Below, one piece after another: positions 62,161-64,000 of a DNA stretch of 64,000 nucleotides. The position numbers were made by a program, and so were the translations under genes. Origin of the DNA: UBA3495 sp964629875 (GTDB taxonomy: Bacteria > Chloroflexota > Dehalococcoidia > Lucifugimonadales > UBA3495); the NCBI GenBank assembly GCA_964629875.1, contig CAZVRK010000012.1:1-64000 (forward strand), written 5' to 3'. Under the pieces are notes generated by a model. It was given only the letters and a program-made list of their open reading frames with translations, was not told the origin of the DNA and searched no databases. The first letter of the stretch is position 1; the number at the start of each line of letters is the position of its first letter.

Positions 62161-62195
62161 ACATGATCATAGCATATATTAATTCATCATGTTAT
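62161..62195 (-). promoter_or_regulatory. Promoter and overlapping operator-like repeat of copper-type operon
   Basis: On the minus strand ATAACA (62190-62195), an 18-base spacer and TATGAT (62166-62171) lie 30 bases before the TTG at 62136. ACATGAT (minus strand, 62186-62192) and ATCATGT (62161-62167) form an inverted repeat that covers both promoter elements, as a metal-sensing regulator would. Confidence 0.4.
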
Positions 62196-62276
62196 ATCGA
62201 TTTTAGGATACTTTAAATACAACTAATATTCTATTAAAGCTCTATCATTTCTATTTGTATACGAAATCCGTTTATC

Positions 62277-62306
62277 TTGACTCGAGTTATGCATGAAGTT
62301 TAGACT
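62277..62306 (+). promoter_or_regulatory. Promoter for NYN-LOTUS gene
   Basis: TTGACT (62277-62282), an 18-base spacer and TAGACT (62301-62306) put the start of transcription near 62313, 48 bases before the ATG. Confidence 0.55.
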
Positions 62307-62360
62307 TGGAGAGTAGAGATTTAACTCTAACTACAAAAAGAAGTAAATAAACAAAACAGA

Positions 62361-63869
62361 ATGAATCAATCATTAGATATGACCGGAGATGTAGCCCTAT
62401 TCCTAGATTGGGAGAATTTCAAAATCAGCCTGGCTGCTGGGCACCGGAACCCCAATGTATCCGCACTAAAAGAAGAAGTCAGTAACCACGGTAGAGTCGT
62501 AGTCGCAAAAGCATACGCCGATTGGGTTACTAGAGCGCCCGAATTACGAGGAGCTAGTCAATTCACTAACGATCCACCCGCTCTCTACGCAGCAGGTATA
62601 GAGCCAGTGTATGTTCCTACACGATTGCCATCAGCTGGGACACCTTCGTACTCTAACAGGACTACCAGAGTTAAAAATAGCGTCGACGTTAAGATGACGG
62701 CAGACTGCATAGAATGTGCTCACTCCTACCCTAATATAGGAACCTTTGTATTAGTTTCAGGCGACTCAGATTTTATACACGTAGTAAATACTCTGCGCAC
62801 TATGGGGAAAAGGGTAATCATTATAGGAGTGTCTTGGAGCACCTCAAGAAGACTCGCAGATCAAGTGGACGGACTAATACTGTATGACACAGATGTTGAT
62901 CCAATAACCCCACCGGAAACAATATCACAGGAAAACGGTCGTGTTACTTCTAGGCTGAGCAACCCAGACCGTAATCAATTACCTGAAGTCATTAAAATAA
63001 TCGAAGACATCATAAGAATAGAAAGACAATCTGAGAGAACTCCCTTATTGACATCTCTCAAACAAAGAACCATGCGGCGTATACCGGGATTCGATGAGAA
63101 AAAACTCGGATTCTCCGGATTCAAAAAATTAATGGAACGCGTGTCACAAGAAGGCAATGTTAAGCTGGTCACTGTTGGATTAGTCGATTGGGTCATTATG
63201 GCGGATGAACCAGATCCGAGCCCTGACTTAGCATCGGACGATAGCGCAGACATACCTGATATTTCACAAGATAATCTCCAGATAGATGTCAAGACTACAC
63301 CTGCTGACACGACTGATTCAGAAGATCGACAGGAAGAATCCACCTCAGCAGGTTTCAATGATGTTGTATTTCCTGCTAATCCGAACGATGGTCACAATCA
63401 ACACAGGGCGAGCGATCTGATCATTATGGCTAATCATTTAGAAACAAGGGATGGTATAAGCCACGTCGCCTTCAATTTTCTAGCAACGGAGATTTGTTCA
63501 GCTCTTCAGGACGCTATTGATTCTGATCATCAAGAAATCACCGAGCGCTGGCAAAACTCACGTTCAAGATCATATGTCACAGGCCTACTACGTAGTCTTG
63601 GAAACGCGGGAGTATTCAAGAAAGGTTGGCACTCTGGCAAAGATCCCGAAACAGGCAAGATGCGTAGGAGAAGCACTTTCAATCTAGATCATTCACACCC
63701 GTTGGTAGCCCAAATTCTAAAAAATGAAACTTACGGGGAGGAGAGTGATCACCAAGGTACTAACAGAAACCCATCAGATGCAGAGGTTGATGGTAATGAT
63801 CACAGCGAGGGCAGCGACTCTAACCCATTCGGAATTAGTAAAGTTCTAAAGCTTTTTACTAGATCTTAG
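62361..63869 (+). CDS. NYN-domain ribonuclease-like protein with LOTUS domain
   Basis: 502 residues. An N-terminal NYN (PIN-like) nuclease domain, about 8-180, has the acidic set Asp16 (LFLDWENF), Asp109 (SVDVKMTAD) and Asp135/Asp137 (VSGDSDFIH), matching LabA/DUF88 and TrmB-like RNases. A LOTUS/OST-HTH winged helix follows at about 208-280 (KIIEDIIRIERQSERTPLL then FSGFKKLMERVSQ), which binds RNA in eukaryotic Oskar/MARF1. An acidic linker leads to a second helical domain (about 355-470, FLATEICSALQDAIDSDHQE). NYN plus LOTUS as in MARF1 suggests RNA-guided or RNA-bound cleavage. No Shine-Dalgarno is obvious. Confidence 0.87.
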   Translation: MNQSLDMTGDVALFLDWENFKISLAAGHRNPNVSALKEEVSNHGRVVVAKAYADWVTRAPELRGASQFTNDPPALYAAGIEPVYVPTRLPSAGTPSYSNRTTRVKNSVDVKMTADCIECAHSYPNIGTFVLVSGDSDFIHVVNTLRTMGKRVIIIGVSWSTSRRLADQVDGLILYDTDVDPITPPETISQENGRVTSRLSNPDRNQLPEVIKIIEDIIRIERQSERTPLLTSLKQRTMRRIPGFDEKKLGFSGFKKLMERVSQEGNVKLVTVGLVDWVIMADEPDPSPDLASDDSADIPDISQDNLQIDVKTTPADTTDSEDRQEESTSAGFNDVVFPANPNDGHNQHRASDLIIMANHLETRDGISHVAFNFLATEICSALQDAIDSDHQEITERWQNSRSRSYVTGLLRSLGNAGVFKKGWHSGKDPETGKMRRRSTFNLDHSHPLVAQILKNETYGEESDHQGTNRNPSDAEVDGNDHSEGSDSNPFGISKVLKLFTRS

Positions 63870-63883
63870 AAGAAACCATATCG

Positions 63884-64000
63884 CTACATATCGAGTATTA
63901 GAGTAGACCATCCAAAATTTTTGGCGCCCAATCCTTCGCCAGTATATGGATTATAATATTCTCTGAATCCCGACTGCTGAATACAGGCAAGACTTTTTGC
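63884..64000 (-). CDS. Glycoside hydrolase C-terminus (trehalase/MGH-like), partial
   Basis: The last 38 residues of a gene running in from the right edge. QQSGFREYYNPYTGEGLGAK followed by NFGWSTLILDM is the usual end of alpha/alpha-barrel glycosidases such as trehalase, GH63 alpha-glucosidase, amylo-alpha-1,6-glucosidase and mannosylglycerate hydrolase: the E-Y-Y-N-P and G-W-S segments line the active-site end of the barrel. The stop (63884-63886) lies 14 bases from the NYN gene stop. Which sugar is cut cannot be told from this piece. Confidence 0.75.
   Translation of the reverse strand, partial: AKSLACIQQSGFREYYNPYTGEGLGAKNFGWSTLILDM

Overview
The window looks like a piece of a marine SAR202-type Chloroflexota (Dehalococcoidia) genome. 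This is inferred from gene content and not from a marker gene: flavin monooxygenases of the luciferase family at both ends of the accessory genes, a family III CoA-transferase, two MmgE/PrpD proteins, a lone molybdenum hydroxylase large subunit, a glycolate oxidase set and a 'fenitrothion hydrolase'-type membrane protein, in AT-leaning DNA (GC roughly low to mid 40s % by eye, not computed). It is an assembled draft sequence. Two runs of exactly 100 N are each flanked by the same 55 bases, the signature of a k=55 de Bruijn graph scaffold whose neighbouring contigs were never merged. There are 60 protein genes, 2 of them cut by the window edges. I found no tRNA, rRNA, CRISPR array, insertion sequence or prophage gene.

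Layout. 1-10.5 kb: catabolic/secondary metabolism genes (luciferase-like monooxygenase, CaiB/BaiF CoA-transferase, VOC protein, flavin-dependent halogenase-like protein, molybdenum hydroxylase, DHA2 exporter, small alpha/beta-barrel protein, MmgE/PrpD). 10.6-13.5 kb: trpE-VOC-trpG on the minus strand behind a clear tryptophan T-box leader. 13.6-19.3 kb: quinone oxidoreductase, second MmgE/PrpD, crotonase, SLC13 transporter, cupin, FKBP. 19.3-23.6 kb: trpD-trpC-trpF-trpB and an unknown small gene, with trpA not present. 23.9-34.7 kb: SDR, class V aminotransferase, acyl-CoA dehydrogenase, glcDEF-like glycolate oxidase, leuB, cation exchanger, a JAMM peptidase and a DUSP23-like phosphatase. 35-46.8 kb: crotonase, metF, acpS-nnr, HEAT protein, PNPOx-like protein, TPP enzyme, cupin, gamma-glutamyltransferase, peroxiredoxin, dehalogenase-like HAD and a second luciferase-like enzyme. 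47-50.5 kb: phoU, then a siroheme nitrite/sulfite reductase with an overlapping hemD, preceded by a promoter and a leader RNA that can fold as an attenuator. 50.5-55.8 kb: small genes, yqeY, purQ, a DMT transporter and purL. 55.8-62.1 kb: a minus-strand copper-type membrane/envelope operon. 62.4 kb to the end: a NYN-LOTUS protein and the C-terminal end of a glycoside hydrolase.

How it works together. Tryptophan synthesis is split: chorismate to anthranilate (TrpEG) is controlled by uncharged tRNA-Trp through the T-box, and the later steps sit in a separate plus-strand cluster. The reductase plus HemD link siroheme supply to sulfur or nitrogen assimilation under a possibly new RNA switch. The envelope operon joins a His-rich repeat protein, a small His-rich protein, a YtkA/FixH-like protein and a CopC-CopD-YtkA-cytochrome c fusion; an operator-like inverted repeat covers its promoter. 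One gene of this operon is broken only by the second assembly gap and reads through when the 55-base overlap is merged.

The best candidates for something undescribed are the 47.69-47.84 kb leader RNA and the copper-type operon. Several promoters share a -10 of the form TAnACT, and several gene ends carry perfect hairpins without a U-tract.
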